Of a DNA stretch of 64,000 bases, positions 18,101 through 28,157 are shown one piece after another. Both the position numbers and the translations under genes were made by a program. Under the pieces are notes generated by a model that worked only from the letters and a program-made list of their open reading frames with translations, was not told where the DNA came from and did no database searches. This DNA comes from Streptomyces halstedii. GTDB taxonomy: Bacteria > Actinomycetota > Actinomycetes > Streptomycetales > Streptomycetaceae. Within the stretch, counting starts at the first letter, position 1; the number at the start of each line of letters is the position of its first letter. The stretch covers positions 1-64,000 of the forward strand of contig JOAZ01000027.1 of NCBI GenBank assembly GCA_000720535.1, given 5' to 3'.

Positions 18101-18586
18101 TCACAGACTCTCGGGGACCGTCCGCGCGACGGGACCGGCGAACGCCGACAACGGGGTGATGTCATGGGCGAACTCGGTCCCGAGCGTCACCTCGACGTAC
18201 GCCTCGCGGTAGGTGGTCGTGAACCGCGGACCGGCGTCCTCCCGCTGCTCCAGCAGCCAGTTGACGCCGTCCGCGTCGACACCCTTGGACTGGGCGTCGT
18301 CCATCCGCGAGGGTCGCGGGACGCCGCAGCGCAGTACGATCGCCCCGTCCCCCCAGCCGGCGGTCAGCGCCGAGTCCGGTTCGGGGTCACTGCGTTCCAG
18401 GTCCACGACGGTCTCGGGCAGTTCCTTGTGCAGGGCCTCGCAGTACGCGGCGGCCCGGGACGACGGCGTGGGAACCGTGACCGCGGGCTGCCCGCCACCG
18501 GTGGAGCAGCCCGCCGCGGCCAGGACGGCCAGGGCGGCGGACGGGACGAGGCGGGCGGAGCGGGAGCGGCGGCGGATATGCGTCAC
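18101..18586 (-). CDS. DUF3515 family lipoprotein
   Basis: 161-residue putative lipoprotein. A basic N-terminus (HIRRRSRSARL) is followed by a short hydrophobic stretch and the lipobox LAAAGC near residues 22-27. The rest is the actinobacterial DUF3515 domain with a conserved-looking pair of cysteines (AAYCEALHK and VLRCGVPRPS), which may form a disulphide outside the cell. The gene is convergent with ddlA and followed by the AsnC-domain gene in reverse order on the same strand. Function unknown; extracytoplasmic, membrane-anchored. Confidence 0.88.
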   Translation of the reverse strand: MTHIRRRSRSARLVPSAALAVLAAAGCSTGGGQPAVTVPTPSSRAAAYCEALHKELPETVVDLERSDPEPDSALTAGWGDGAIVLRCGVPRPSRMDDAQSKGVDADGVNWLLEQREDAGPRFTTTYREAYVEVTLGTEFAHDITPLSAFAGPVARTVPESL

Positions 18587-18606
18587 CGGACCAGCGTAGA
18601 CGGGGG

Positions 18607-18840
18607 TCAGAGGTGGACGATGGGGCAGGTCAGGGTTCGGGTGATGCCTTCCACCTGCTGGACTTTGGCGACCACCATGCGGCCGAGCGCGTCGACCGTG
18701 TCGGACTGCGCGCGCACGATCACGTCGTAGGGGCCTGTCACGTCTTCTGCCTGGATCACTCCCGGGATCTTTCCGATGGTCTCGGCGACGGTCGACGCCT
18801 TGCCCACTTCGGTCTGGATGAGGATGTACGCCTGTACCAC
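18607..18840 (-). CDS. Lone Lrp/AsnC ligand-binding domain protein
   Basis: 77-residue protein consisting only of the regulation-of-amino-acid-metabolism (RAM) domain of Lrp/AsnC regulators; there is no DNA-binding domain. Segments such as AYILIQTEVGKAS, VTGPYDVIVRA and VEGITRTLTCPIVHL match the fold. The GTG start is preceded by GGAGG with a four-base spacing. Such stand-alone domains bind amino acids and form oligomers and may modulate full-length Lrp proteins. Here it sits divergently from thiL. Confidence 0.9.
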   Translation of the reverse strand: MVQAYILIQTEVGKASTVAETIGKIPGVIQAEDVTGPYDVIVRAQSDTVDALGRMVVAKVQQVEGITRTLTCPIVHL

Positions 18841-19161
18841 GGAACCTCCAAGGCGGCCACGAGGATCATGTGGGGGAAAGGGACGCCACGTTATCGCGTC
18901 GCCGTGTGCCACGGGGAGACCTGGGGGCCGCCCGGCGCCCCGAGCGTGGCGTACGGACCACAGACGTCGACGTGTCCCGTGACGGTACCGACAGCGGTGA
19001 GGGCTCGCGACCGCGAGCCCGCCGGAGCGGCGGGGGGCCGGCCGCGCCGGTGCGTCCCGGGGCCTCCGGTGTGCTCCGCGGGCCTGTCCGGGGCCCCGGC
19101 CCCGGGGCCGCTGAAGCAGCCCGGACAGACGTCCGGTGCGATAGATGAGAGGTGAGACTCG
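18841..19161. promoter_or_regulatory. Intergenic region between the AsnC-domain gene and thiL, with strong hairpins
   Basis: About 320 bases of divergent promoter DNA. Two stable inverted repeats are visible. One is GGGCTCGCG-ACCGCGAGCCC (19001-19020). The other has nine-base arms CTGTCCGGG (19084-19092) and CCCGGACAG (19120-19128) with a smaller GC hairpin inside, ending about 35 bases before thiL. The conserved core of a thiamine pyrophosphate riboswitch was looked for and not found. Confidence 0.4.
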
Positions 19162-20133
19162 GTGAAGGGAACCGTGGGCGAGTTGGGGGAGTTCGGGCTC
19201 ATCAGAGAGCTCACTTCCCGGCTCACCACCACTCCGGCGGTACGGCTGGGACCGGGCGACGACGCCGCGGTCGTGGCCGCTCCCGACCGCAGGGTCGTGG
19301 CCAGTACGGACATCCTGCTGGAGGGCCGGCACTTCCGCCGCGACTGGTCGACGGCGTACGACGTCGGCCGTAAGGCGGCCGCACAGAACCTCGCCGACAT
19401 CGCGGCCATGGGCGCGGTGCCCACCGCCCTGCTCCTCGGCCTCGTCGTCCCCGCCGACCTCCCGGTCACCTGGGCCGCCGAACTCATGGACGGTCTGCGG
19501 GACGAATGCCAGGTGGCCGGCGCGGCCGTGGTCGGCGGCGACGTCGTCGGCGGCGACACGATCACCGTGTCCATCACCGCGCTCGGAGACCTGCGCAACC
19601 ACGAACCCGTCACCCGGTCCGGCGCCCGGCCCGGCGACGTCGTCGCCGTCACCGGCTGGCTCGGCTGGTCCGCCGCCGGATTCGCCGTCCTCTCCCGGGG
19701 GTTCCGCTCCCCGCGGGCCTTCGTGGAGGCCCATCGGCGGCCCGAACCGCCGTACCACGCGGGCCCCGCGGCGGCCGGACTCGGCGCCACCGCCATGACC
19801 GACGTCAGCGACGGACTCGTCGCGGACCTCGGGCACATCGCCGAGGCCAGCACGGTGCGGATCGACCTCAGGTCCGGGCTCATCGACATCCCCTCGCAGA
19901 TGTCCGACATCGGCCAGGCCGTCGGCGTGGACCCCCTGCAATGGGTGCTCACCGGGGGAGAGGACCACGCGATCGTGGCGACGTTCCCGCCGGACGTGAA
20001 GCTCCCGGCGCGCTGGAAGGTGATCGGGGAGGTCCTCAACCCCTCGGCGCTGCCCCAGGTCACGGTCGACGGGGCGCCCTGGACGAGCAAGGGCGGCTGG
20101 GACCATTTCGGGTCCATCGAGGACGCCCAGTAG
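19162..20133 (+). CDS. thiL: Thiamine-monophosphate kinase
   Basis: 323-residue ThiL that phosphorylates thiamine monophosphate to the active diphosphate. Metal and nucleotide motifs are present: GDDAAVV near residue 34, the [11 protein letters not shown] segment near 50, [12 protein letters not shown] near 77 and [15 protein letters not shown] near 215. The GTG start follows GAGGTGAG. Ten bases separate it from thiD, so the two thiamine genes are probably one operon. Confidence 0.97.
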   Translation: MKGTVGELGEFGLIRELTSRLTTTPAVRLGPGDDAAVVAAPDRRVVASTDILLEGRHFRRDWSTAYDVGRKAAAQNLADIAAMGAVPTALLLGLVVPADLPVTWAAELMDGLRDECQVAGAAVVGGDVVGGDTITVSITALGDLRNHEPVTRSGARPGDVVAVTGWLGWSAAGFAVLSRGFRSPRAFVEAHRRPEPPYHAGPAAAGLGATAMTDVSDGLVADLGHIAEASTVRIDLRSGLIDIPSQMSDIGQAVGVDPLQWVLTGGEDHAIVATFPPDVKLPARWKVIGEVLNPSALPQVTVDGAPWTSKGGWDHFGSIEDAQ

Positions 20134-20143
20134 ATTCCGGTCC

Positions 20144-20953
20144 ATGACCGTATCCACAGCTGTCCCGCCCCGTGTGCTCACCGTCGCCGGATCGGACTCC
20201 GGCGGCGGTGCCGGCATCCAGGCCGACCTGAAGACGATGCTGGCCCTCGGCACCCACGGCATGAGCGTGCTGACCGCGGTGACCGCCCAGAACTCGCTGG
20301 GCGTGCAGGGCGCCTGGGAACTGCCCGCCGAAGCCGTGCGGGCCCAGTACCGCAGTGTGGTGGACGACATAGGCGTCCAGGCCGTGAAGACCGGCATGCT
20401 CGCCTCGGCCGCGCTCGTCGAGACCGTCGCCGGACTCCTGGCCGGCACCGGCGCCCCGGTGGTCGTGGACCCGGTCGGCGTCTCCAAGCACGGGGACGCG
20501 CTGCTCGCCGCCGAGGCCCTCGACTCCGTACGCGAGAAGCTGCTGCCCCTCGCCACCGTGGCCACCCCCAACCTCGACGAGGTGGCCCAGCTCACCGGCC
20601 TCACCGTCACCGGCGAACCGGGCATGCGCGAGGCCGCCGGCCGGCTGCTCGCCTTCGGGCCGCGCTGGGTGCTCGTCAAGGGCGGCCACCTCCCCGGAGA
20701 CGCCGTCGACCTGCTCACCGACGGCAGCGAGGAGCACTGGCTGCGCGCCCCCCGGCTCGACAACCGGCACACCCACGGCACCGGCTGCACCCTGGCCTCG
20801 GCCGTCGCCTGCCTGCTCGCCAGGGGCCAGGACGTGCCGAGCGCCGTCCGGGGCGCGAAGGAGTACGTCACCGGCGCGATCCGGGCCGGATTCGCGCTCG
20901 GCGCCGGGATCGGGCCCGTCCACCACGGCTGGTCGGCGCGCGCCACCGGCTGA
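20144..20953 (+). CDS. thiD: Bifunctional hydroxymethylpyrimidine/phosphomethylpyrimidine kinase
   Basis: 269-residue ribokinase-fold enzyme carrying out both phosphorylations of the thiamine pyrimidine moiety. It begins with [21 protein letters not shown] near residue 7 and has the anion-hole and catalytic motif [14 protein letters not shown] near 208. Co-directional with thiL and followed by a bidirectional terminator facing rpmB. Confidence 0.97.
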   Translation: MTVSTAVPPRVLTVAGSDSGGGAGIQADLKTMLALGTHGMSVLTAVTAQNSLGVQGAWELPAEAVRAQYRSVVDDIGVQAVKTGMLASAALVETVAGLLAGTGAPVVVDPVGVSKHGDALLAAEALDSVREKLLPLATVATPNLDEVAQLTGLTVTGEPGMREAAGRLLAFGPRWVLVKGGHLPGDAVDLLTDGSEEHWLRAPRLDNRHTHGTGCTLASAVACLLARGQDVPSAVRGAKEYVTGAIRAGFALGAGIGPVHHGWSARATG

Positions 20954-20995
20954 GCCCGGTACGGCCGGGCCGCCCGCGACCGGAGGAGGACAGCA

Positions 20996-21027
20996 AAAAG
21001 CCGGTCCACCGAGATGGACCGGCTTTT
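20996..21027. terminator. Bidirectional terminator between thiD and rpmB
   Basis: AAAAGCCGGTCCA / TGGACCGGCTTTT inverted repeat. It has a T-run on the plus strand and, by symmetry, on the minus strand, and sits between two convergent genes. Confidence 0.92.
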
Positions 21028-21061
21028 CGGGCAACCGGAAGGCTGCGCTACGACGGGAACG

Positions 21062-21247
21062 TCAGCGCGCGACCTTGCCGGCCTTGATGCACGAGGTGCA
21101 GACGTTGAGCCGCTTCGGCGTCCGACCGACCACGGCACGCACGCGCTGGATGTTGGGATTCCAGCGACGGGACGTACGGCGGTGCGAGTGCGAAATGCTG
21201 TTGCCGAAGCTCGGCCCCTTGCCGCAAACGTCGCAGTTGGCAGCCAC
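21062..21247 (-). CDS. rpmB: 50S ribosomal protein L28
   Basis: 61-residue L28. It keeps two CxxC pairs (CDVCGK near residue 5 and CTSCIK near 51), so it is the zinc-binding form rather than the zinc-independent paralogue that is induced under zinc starvation. Typical basic core: [19 protein letters not shown]. It stands alone on the minus strand, convergent with thiD and divergent from the DhaL-family gene. Confidence 0.98.
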   Translation of the reverse strand: MAANCDVCGKGPSFGNSISHSHRRTSRRWNPNIQRVRAVVGRTPKRLNVCTSCIKAGKVAR

Positions 21248-21499
21248 GGGTCACTCCAAAGACTTCAGGTGCACTTACAGTGAATTCCGGCGCGCCGGAA
21301 TCATTGCTGAAGTGGCGGTACCGGAGGAATGGCCCGACTTTCGTCGGGCAACCGAAGCAGCATACAACGGCTGCTCCGGGGATACGAAACTACCATGGCT
21401 CACCGGTCCCCCCGCCCGCACCTGTCCCCGCCGGGACCGGGCCCTGGGACTACCCTGCGGTGCAGTCCAGCCCCCACGGCCGCTTCAAGGAGGACCCCG

Positions 21500-23140
21500 G
21501 TGCCGCAGCCCCCCGACGACCTGGACGCCGTCGCGGTGCGCACCTGGTGCTCCCTCGCCCTGGACGCGCTGGGCCGGGAACGTGAGGCGATCGACGCCAT
21601 CAACGTCTATCCCGTGGCGGACGGCGACACCGGCACCAACCTCTACCTGACCGTGGAGTCCGCGGCGGCGGCCGTCGAAGCCGTCTTCGCCGCCCACGAG
21701 ACCGGCACCACCGTCCCCGCCCCCGCCGACGTCGTACGCGCCATGGCGCACGGCGCGCTGATCGGGGCCCGGGGGAACTCCGGCACGATCCTGGCCCAGT
21801 TGCTGCGCGGGATGGCGGGGGTCCTGGCCGAGGCCGGTGACGCGGACCACCTGCGCCGGGCGCTGGCCGAGGCCGCGGCCTCGGCCCGGCTGGCCGTCGC
21901 CCACCCCGTGGAGGGCACCGTGCTGACCGTCGCCACCGCGGCCGCCGAGGGAGCCGGGGCCGCGGAACCGGGCGCGGGCCTCACGGCGGTCGCCGCCGCC
22001 GCGTACGCAGGGGCGTGTACCGCGCTGGCCCGGACCCCCGAGCGGCTCGCAGTCCTCGGCCGGGCCGGTGTCGTGGACGCGGGCGGACAGGGACTGGTGA
22101 CCGTCCTCGGCGCCCTCGTGGAGGCGGTCGGCGGGCGGGCCCCGGCCGGACCGGTCCTCAGGGCGCCCGGCGGGACGCCGCCCCTCACCGGCGCCTGCGC
22201 CGAGGCGGACCCGGAGGGCGGCCCCGCCTTCGAGGTGATCTACCTGCTGGAGGCCTCCGACGAGGCCGTCGCCCGGCTCCGTACCCGGCTGGACGCGCTC
22301 GGTGACTGCCTGGTGGTGGTCGGCGGCGACGGACTCTGGAACGTCCACGTCCACGTGGACGACGCCGGGGCCGCCGTGGAGGCCGGAGTCGAGGCGGGCC
22401 GGCCCCACCGCATCCGGATCACCCACTTCGCGGCCGACCGGATCCGGGCCCACCGCGAACCCGTCCACCGCGAACCGGCCCAGCGCGCGGTCGTCGTGGT
22501 CGTCCCCGGCGACGGGCTCCTGGGCCTGTGCGCCGAGGCCGGGGCGACCACCGTCCTCGCCCGCCCCGGCGAACCGCCCGCCAGCGGCGAACTCGTCGAC
22601 GCGATCCGCCGCGCGCACGCCCGCGAGGTGGTCCTGCTGCCCAACGACGCCGAACTGCGCCACACCGCCGCGGCCGCCGCCGAACAGGCGCGGGCCGAGG
22701 GCGTCCGCGTCGCCCTGATCCCCACCCGGGCCGCCGTCCAGGGCATCGCCGCCCTCGCCGTCCACGAACCCGGCCGCGGCTTCGACGAGGACGTGGTCGC
22801 CATGACCGCCGCGGCCGGCGCCACCCGGTACGCCGAACTCGCCGTCGCCGAACGGCAGTCGTGGACCACCGCCGGCATCTGCCAGGCCGGCGACGTCCTC
22901 GGCCTCATCGACGGCGACATCGCCGTCATCGGCGACGACGTCACCGGCACGGCCCGCACCGTCCTGGACCGGATGCTGTCGGCCGGCGGCGAACTCGTCA
23001 CCCTCGTCCTGGGCGAGGAGGTGCCGGACGCCCTGGCCGCGGTCCTGGAGGAGCACGTACGCGAGGGACACCTCGCCGTCGACACCGTGATCTACCGGGG
23101 CGGCCCCCGGACGGCACCCCTGCTGATCGGTGTGGAGTGA
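21500..23140 (+). CDS. DAK2/DhaL domain protein of the YloV/FakA-like family
   Basis: 546-residue protein. The N-terminal DhaL kinase domain has the nucleotide and metal motif NVYPVADGDTGTNLYLT near residue 36 and GARGNSGTIL near 92. The C-terminal half matches the YloV/FakA middle and C-terminal regions. FakA-type proteins phosphorylate fatty acids held by a FakB partner, but no fakB is nearby, so the substrate here is uncertain. GTG 21500 was chosen because AAGGAGG lies six to seven bases upstream; the frame is open further upstream. It is followed by recG, as in many actinobacteria. Confidence 0.9.
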   Translation: MPQPPDDLDAVAVRTWCSLALDALGREREAIDAINVYPVADGDTGTNLYLTVESAAAAVEAVFAAHETGTTVPAPADVVRAMAHGALIGARGNSGTILAQLLRGMAGVLAEAGDADHLRRALAEAAASARLAVAHPVEGTVLTVATAAAEGAGAAEPGAGLTAVAAAAYAGACTALARTPERLAVLGRAGVVDAGGQGLVTVLGALVEAVGGRAPAGPVLRAPGGTPPLTGACAEADPEGGPAFEVIYLLEASDEAVARLRTRLDALGDCLVVVGGDGLWNVHVHVDDAGAAVEAGVEAGRPHRIRITHFAADRIRAHREPVHREPAQRAVVVVVPGDGLLGLCAEAGATTVLARPGEPPASGELVDAIRRAHAREVVLLPNDAELRHTAAAAAEQARAEGVRVALIPTRAAVQGIAALAVHEPGRGFDEDVVAMTAAAGATRYAELAVAERQSWTTAGICQAGDVLGLIDGDIAVIGDDVTGTARTVLDRMLSAGGELVTLVLGEEVPDALAAVLEEHVREGHLAVDTVIYRGGPRTAPLLIGVE

Positions 23141-23188
23141 GCGGTTCCCGCGAAGCCGTCACCGCGATTGTCGGTGCCGTGGTGTGCA

Positions 23189-25453
23189 ATGGAGCGCGTG
23201 TCTGCGTTCGATGAACCACTCAAGAAGCTGCTCGGCGGACCGACCGCGAAGGTGATGGCGGACCACCTCGACCTGCACACGGTCGGTGACCTCCTGCACC
23301 ACTACCCGCGCCGGTACGAGGAGCGGGGGCGCCTCACCGCGCTCACCGACCTCCCGCTGGACGAGCACGTGACGGTCGTCGCCCAGGTCGCCGACGCCCG
23401 GGTCATGACGTTCAACGGCGGCCGCGGCAGGCGCCTGGAGGTCACCCTCACCGACGGCAGCGGACGGCTCCAGCTGGTCTTCTTCGGGCACGGCGTCCAC
23501 AAGCCGCACAAGGAACTGCTGCCGGGCCGCCGGGCGATGTTCGCGGGCAAGGTCTCCGTGTTCAACCGCAAGCTCCAGCTCGCCCACCCGACCTACCAGC
23601 TCCTGGACGTCCGCGACGAGGACGAGGCGACCGAGGCCGCCGACGCCTTCGCCGGACAGCTGCTGCCGATCTACCCCGCCTGCAAGCAGCTCGACTCCTG
23701 GCGGCTCGCCAAGGCCGTGGACACCGTCCTGCCCAGCGCCGGGGAAGCGGTCGACCCGCTGCCGCCGTCCCTGCGCGACGGACGCGGCTTCGTCTCCCTG
23801 CCCGAGGCGCTGCTCAAGATCCACCGCCCGCACACCAAGGCGGACGTCGCCGCCGCGCGCGAGCGGCTGAAGTGGGACGAGGCCTTCGTCCTCCAGGTCG
23901 CCCTCGCCCGCCGCCGCCACTCCGACACCGAACTCCCGGCCACCGCCCGCCGGCCCGTGCCCGGCGGACTGCTCGACGCCTTCGACGCCGGGCTGCCCTT
24001 CACCCTCACCGACGGCCAGCGCACGGTCACCGACGAGATCTTCCGCGACCTGGCCACCGAACACCCCATGCACCGGCTGCTCCAGGGCGAGGTGGGATCC
24101 GGCAAGACCCTGGTCGCCCTGCGCGCCATGCTGCGCGTCGTCGACGCGGGCGGCCAGACCGCGCTGCTCGCCCCCACCGAGGTCCTCGCCCAGCAGCACC
24201 ACCGCTCGATCACCGAGATGATGGGCGAGCTGGCCGAGAACTGGGGGCTGTGGCGCGAAGCGCCTCTCGACGAGGGGCGGCGGCCGGGTGACGGGCGGGC
24301 GCTCGGCGGCTCGCACCGGGGCACCAAGGTGGTGCTGCTCACCGGCTCCATGGGCACCGCGGCCCGCCGACAGGCCCTGCTCGACCTGGTCACCGGCGAG
24401 GCCGGGATCGTCATCGGGACCCACGCGCTGATCGAGGACAAGGTGAAGTTCCACGACCTCGGCCTGGTCGTCGTGGACGAGCAGCACCGATTCGGGGTGG
24501 AGCAGCGCGACGCGCTGCGCTCCAAGGGGAAGCAGCAGCCCCACCTCCTCGTCATGACCGCCACCCCCATCCCCCGTACGGTCGCGATGACGGTCTTCGG
24601 CGACCTGGAGACCTCCGTCCTGGACCAGCTCCCGGCCGGCCGCTCGCCCATCGCCAGCCATGTCGTCCCCGCCAAGGACAAGCCGCACTTCCTCGACCGG
24701 GCCTGGGAGCGGGTCCGCGAGGAGGCCGAGGGCGGTCACCAGGCGTACGTCGTGTGCCCCCGCATCGGTGACGACACCGACGAGGCCGCGGAGAAGAAGG
24801 GCAAGAAGCGCGACGACGCCGCCGACGACGCCGAGAAGCGCCCGCCGCTCGCGGTCCTGGACATCGCCGCACAGCTCGCCCGGGGCCCGCTCGCCGGGCT
24901 GCGGGTCGAGGTGCTGCACGGCAGGATGCCCCCCGACGAGAAGGACGACGTGATGCGCCGGTTCGCCGCCGGCCGGGTGGACGTCCTGGTCGCCACGACC
25001 GTCATCGAGGTCGGGGTGAACGTCCCCAACGCCACCGCCATGGTGATCATGGACGCGGACCGTTTCGGCGTCTCGCAACTGCACCAGCTGCGCGGACGCG
25101 TCGGACGCGGCTCCGCCCCCGGCCTCTGTCTCCTGGTCAGCGAGGCCCACGAGGCGAGCCCCGCCCGCGCCAGGCTCTCCGCCGTCGCCGCCACCCTCGA
25201 CGGCTTCGAACTCTCCCGGATCGACCTCGAACAGCGCCGCGAGGGCGACGTCCTCGGCCAGGCCCAGTCCGGGGTCCGCTCCTCCCTGCGCGTGCTCAGC
25301 GTCATCGACGACGAGGAGGTCATCGCCGCCGCCCGCGAGGAGGCCGTCCGGATCGTCGCCGACGACCCCGCCCTGGAGCGGCTGCCGGAGCTGCGCACCG
25401 CCCTGGACGCCCTGCTCGACAAGGACCGGGAGGAGTACCTCGACAAGGGCTGA
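23189..25453 (+). CDS. recG: ATP-dependent DNA helicase RecG
   Basis: 754-residue superfamily 2 helicase that remodels stalled forks and Holliday junctions. The wedge/OB domain lies in the N-terminal third. Helicase motifs follow: Walker [12 protein letters not shown] near residue 300, [12 protein letters not shown] near 430, TATPIPRT near 455, and QLRGRVGRG near 635. A charged insert ([16 protein letters not shown]) near 535 is unusual in its Lys/Asp richness. ATG 23189 was chosen over GTG 23198, both in frame. rsmD follows 160 bases downstream. Confidence 0.96.
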   Translation: MERVSAFDEPLKKLLGGPTAKVMADHLDLHTVGDLLHHYPRRYEERGRLTALTDLPLDEHVTVVAQVADARVMTFNGGRGRRLEVTLTDGSGRLQLVFFGHGVHKPHKELLPGRRAMFAGKVSVFNRKLQLAHPTYQLLDVRDEDEATEAADAFAGQLLPIYPACKQLDSWRLAKAVDTVLPSAGEAVDPLPPSLRDGRGFVSLPEALLKIHRPHTKADVAAARERLKWDEAFVLQVALARRRHSDTELPATARRPVPGGLLDAFDAGLPFTLTDGQRTVTDEIFRDLATEHPMHRLLQGEVGSGKTLVALRAMLRVVDAGGQTALLAPTEVLAQQHHRSITEMMGELAENWGLWREAPLDEGRRPGDGRALGGSHRGTKVVLLTGSMGTAARRQALLDLVTGEAGIVIGTHALIEDKVKFHDLGLVVVDEQHRFGVEQRDALRSKGKQQPHLLVMTATPIPRTVAMTVFGDLETSVLDQLPAGRSPIASHVVPAKDKPHFLDRAWERVREEAEGGHQAYVVCPRIGDDTDEAAEKKGKKRDDAADDAEKRPPLAVLDIAAQLARGPLAGLRVEVLHGRMPPDEKDDVMRRFAAGRVDVLVATTVIEVGVNVPNATAMVIMDADRFGVSQLHQLRGRVGRGSAPGLCLLVSEAHEASPARARLSAVAATLDGFELSRIDLEQRREGDVLGQAQSGVRSSLRVLSVIDDEEVIAAAREEAVRIVADDPALERLPELRTALDALLDKDREEYLDKG

Positions 25454-25614
25454 CCGGCGCCGCGCGGGGTGTCCCGTCCCACGGGCCGGCCGGCGCGGCG
25501 GGACGCTCCCGCGAGGGGCGACCGGCGCCCGGGCGGACCCGACGCCATATCGTGGGAGCACGGCGCGCGTCCCACCCCTGCGCGCCGCCCGCGACCCCCG
25601 AGGACCAGACACCC

Positions 25615-26199
25615 ATGACCCGCGTGATCGCAGGTGTGGCCGGCGGACGCCGCCTGGCCGTCCCGCCCGGCACCGGCACCCGCCCCACCTCCGACCGGGC
25701 ACGCGAAGGCCTCTTCTCCACCTGGGAGGCGCTCCTGGGCACCCTCGACGGCGTCCGCGTCGCCGACCTCTACGCGGGCTCCGGCGCCGTGGGTCTCGAA
25801 GCGCTCTCCCGGGGAGCCGCGCACGTCCTGCTCGTCGAGGCCGACGCCAGGGCCGCGCGCACCGTCCGGGAGAACGTCCGCGCCCTCGGGCTGCCGGGCG
25901 CCGAGGTGCGTACCGGCACAGCGGAACAGACCGTGACGGGACCGGCGCCCGCGGACCCCTACGGCGCGGTCTTCCTGGACCCGCCGTACGCCGTCACCGA
26001 CGACGATCTTCGCGAGATCCTGCTCACACTCCGTGCCCAGGGGTGGCTCACGGGCGACGCCCTCGTCACCGTGGAACGGAGCACCAGAGGCGGAGAATTC
26101 GCCTGGCCCGAAGGATTCGATCCCCTGCGGGCCCGCCGTTACGGCGAGGCGACGTTTTGGTACGGTCGCGCCGCCTCTACGTGCGAAGACGCACGATGA
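25615..26199 (+). CDS. rsmD: 16S rRNA (guanine(966)-N2)-methyltransferase
   Basis: 194-residue SAM-dependent methyltransferase modifying G966 (E. coli numbering) of 16S rRNA in 30S assembly. Signatures: [10 protein letters not shown] near the start, SAM-binding [17 protein letters not shown] near residue 46, and the catalytic FLDPPY near 120. The stop TGA lies within ATGA at 26196, and coaD is read next, the usual bacterial gene pair. Confidence 0.96.
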   Translation: MTRVIAGVAGGRRLAVPPGTGTRPTSDRAREGLFSTWEALLGTLDGVRVADLYAGSGAVGLEALSRGAAHVLLVEADARAARTVRENVRALGLPGAEVRTGTAEQTVTGPAPADPYGAVFLDPPYAVTDDDLREILLTLRAQGWLTGDALVTVERSTRGGEFAWPEGFDPLRARRYGEATFWYGRAASTCEDAR

Positions 26200-26225
26200 C
26201 CGCACCGGAGAGCGAGGGAACCACG

Positions 26226-26705
26226 TTGCGCCGCGCCGTCTGTCCCGGGTCGTTCGACCCCATCACCAACGGACATCTCGACATCATCGGTCGGGCCTCG
26301 AAGCTGTACGACGTCGTGCACGTCGCCGTGATGATCAACCAGTCCAAGAAGGGGCTGTTCACGGTGGACGAGCGGATCGACCTGATCCGCGAGGTCACGG
26401 CCGACTTCGGCAACGTCCAGGTCGAGTCCTTCCACGGCCTGCTGGTCGACTTCTGCAAGGAGCGCGACATCCCGGCGATCGTGAAGGGCCTGCGGGCCGT
26501 CAGCGACTTCGACTACGAGTTGCAGATGGCCCAGATGAACAACGGGCTCTCCGGCGTCGAGACGCTCTTCGTGCCGACGAACCCGACGTACAGCTTCCTG
26601 TCGTCCTCGCTGGTCAAGGAGGTCGCCACCTGGGGCGGGGACGTGTCGCACCTGCTGCCGCCGACCGTCCACCAGGCCCTGGCGGAACGGATCCGCCGCC
26701 CGTGA
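26226..26705 (+). CDS. coaD: Phosphopantetheine adenylyltransferase
   Basis: Fourth enzyme of coenzyme A biosynthesis, a small nucleotidyltransferase. The (T/H)xGH-type signature is [18 protein letters not shown] at the N-terminus, and [16 protein letters not shown] near residue 118 is typical. The TTG at 26226 gives 159 residues, the normal length, and follows GAGGGAACCACG. The ATG at 26196 would add ten residues and overlap the rsmD stop (ATGA); it is a real alternative. Confidence 0.95.
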   Translation: MRRAVCPGSFDPITNGHLDIIGRASKLYDVVHVAVMINQSKKGLFTVDERIDLIREVTADFGNVQVESFHGLLVDFCKERDIPAIVKGLRAVSDFDYELQMAQMNNGLSGVETLFVPTNPTYSFLSSSLVKEVATWGGDVSHLLPPTVHQALAERIRRP

Positions 26706-26802
26706 GTTGCTGACGGGTCGTCACCAGGTGTCGGACGGGAGGCCACTGGCCTTACAGTCGTCCCGTCCGTCTCCAACAGCAGCAGAGAGTGGCGAGCACA
26801 CG

Positions 26803-27984
26803 GTGGACGTGCAGAAGAAGCTCGACGAGATCGTCGAAACGGTCGGGAACGCCCGCTCCATGCCCATGTCGGCTTCCTGCGTGGTCAACCGCGCCGAGCT
26901 GCTCGCGTTGCTCGAAGAGGTGCGCGACGCCCTGCCCAACTCGCTCGCGCACGCCCAGGAGGTCCTCGGAGGCCGCGAGCAGGTCGTCGAGGAGGCCCGG
27001 CAGGAGGCGGGACGGATCATCGAGTCCGCCCGCGCCGAGCGCGAGTCGCTGATCGCCGGCACGGAGGTCGCCCGGCGCTCCCAGGCCGAGGCCGACCGCA
27101 TCCTGAGCGAGGCCCGCCGGGAGGCCGAGGAGGTCCGCGGCGAGGCCGACGAGTACGTCGACAGCAAGCTCGCCAACTTCGAGGTCGTCCTCACCAAGAC
27201 CATCGGCTCCGTCGACCGGGGACGCGAGAAGCTGCTGGGCCGCGGCGAGGGGACCGACCCCCAGGGCTACGAGGACCCGGACTACGCCGAGGCCCCCGAG
27301 CGCAGCGGCGACCCCGAGACCCTCAGGCGGCGCGCCGACGAGTACGTCGACGCCAAGTTCGGCGCCTTCGAGGCCGTCCTGGCCAAGACCCTGGAAGCCG
27401 TCGGCCGCGGCCGGCAGAAGCTGCACGGCCGGGTCGCCACCGACGAGCTGGGCGCGCACATGGCGGCCCAGGACGCGGCGGGCGGACAGCTCCACACCAG
27501 CGACGAGGACCACTGGGCCGGACTGGCCGAGCTGGCCGCCCCGCAGCAGCAGGCCCCGCAGCAGCAGCCCGTGTACACGGAGCCCGCGCGGCAGGACTAC
27601 GCGCCGACGGCCGGCTACCAGGATCCCGCGCAGTCCGGCTTCCAGGGGTCCCAGGACCCGGCGCAGTCCGGTTTCCAGGGGGCCCAGGACCCCGCGCAGT
27701 CCGGCTTCGCGGCCCAGGCCCCGCAGGAGGCCCCGTACGCGCAGACCTACGCCTACCAGGACCAGCCGCTCCAGCCGGACGGCTACGGCTACCAGACCCA
27801 GCCCGACCCGTACGGCTACCAGTCCCAGCCCCAGGGCTACGACCCGAACCAGCAGGACTACGGCTGGGCCCCGCAGCCCCAGGCCCCCGCCCCGCAGGGC
27901 GACGGCGCGCTCGACGAGACCAGCCTCTTCGACACGAGCATGATCGACCTGGAGCAGCTGCGCCGCTACGAACAGGGGCGCTGA
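26803..27984 (+). CDS. DivIVA/ATP-synthase-b-like coiled-coil protein with Pro/Gln/Tyr-rich tail
   Basis: 393 residues. The first 60 contain a conserved helical head (KKLDEIVETVGNARSMPMS, then RAELLALLEEVRDALP). A long charged coiled coil follows from about 70 to 140 (repeats of ARxEAE, EADEYVDSKLANFE). The segment YVD(S/A)K(L/F)xxFExVL occurs twice, near 112 and 181. After about 245 the sequence is low complexity: three copies of DPAQSGFQG-like units and YGYQ-QP repeats. No membrane helix. The layout suggests a scaffold or cell-pole protein rather than an ATP synthase subunit. It lies between coaD and the DUF177 gene. Confidence 0.85.
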   Translation: MDVQKKLDEIVETVGNARSMPMSASCVVNRAELLALLEEVRDALPNSLAHAQEVLGGREQVVEEARQEAGRIIESARAERESLIAGTEVARRSQAEADRILSEARREAEEVRGEADEYVDSKLANFEVVLTKTIGSVDRGREKLLGRGEGTDPQGYEDPDYAEAPERSGDPETLRRRADEYVDAKFGAFEAVLAKTLEAVGRGRQKLHGRVATDELGAHMAAQDAAGGQLHTSDEDHWAGLAELAAPQQQAPQQQPVYTEPARQDYAPTAGYQDPAQSGFQGSQDPAQSGFQGAQDPAQSGFAAQAPQEAPYAQTYAYQDQPLQPDGYGYQTQPDPYGYQSQPQGYDPNQQDYGWAPQPQAPAPQGDGALDETSLFDTSMIDLEQLRRYEQGR

Positions 27985-28157
27985 GCCGGCCGGGCCGCCG
28001 CCCGGAAGGACCGGATTGGGAGCTGAGCGGTGCGTCCAGTATCCTGGCTCCTCGGTCGCGCGTATGTACGTGATCCAGGCTGCCCGCTTCCCCTCGGGGG
28101 CGGGGCGGTCCTCCCGAAGCCGCACATCGCACATGATTCTCGAAAGCAGGAGAAGCC

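Noticed and set aside
18841-19161. TPP riboswitch upstream of thiL
   Set aside because: The hairpins there lack the conserved CTGAGA and related core elements of the thiamine pyrophosphate riboswitch.
18607-21138. 843-codon minus-strand frame covering thiL and thiD
   Set aside because: Only its last 77 codons (AsnC domain) look like protein. The rest is antisense to two well-supported genes.
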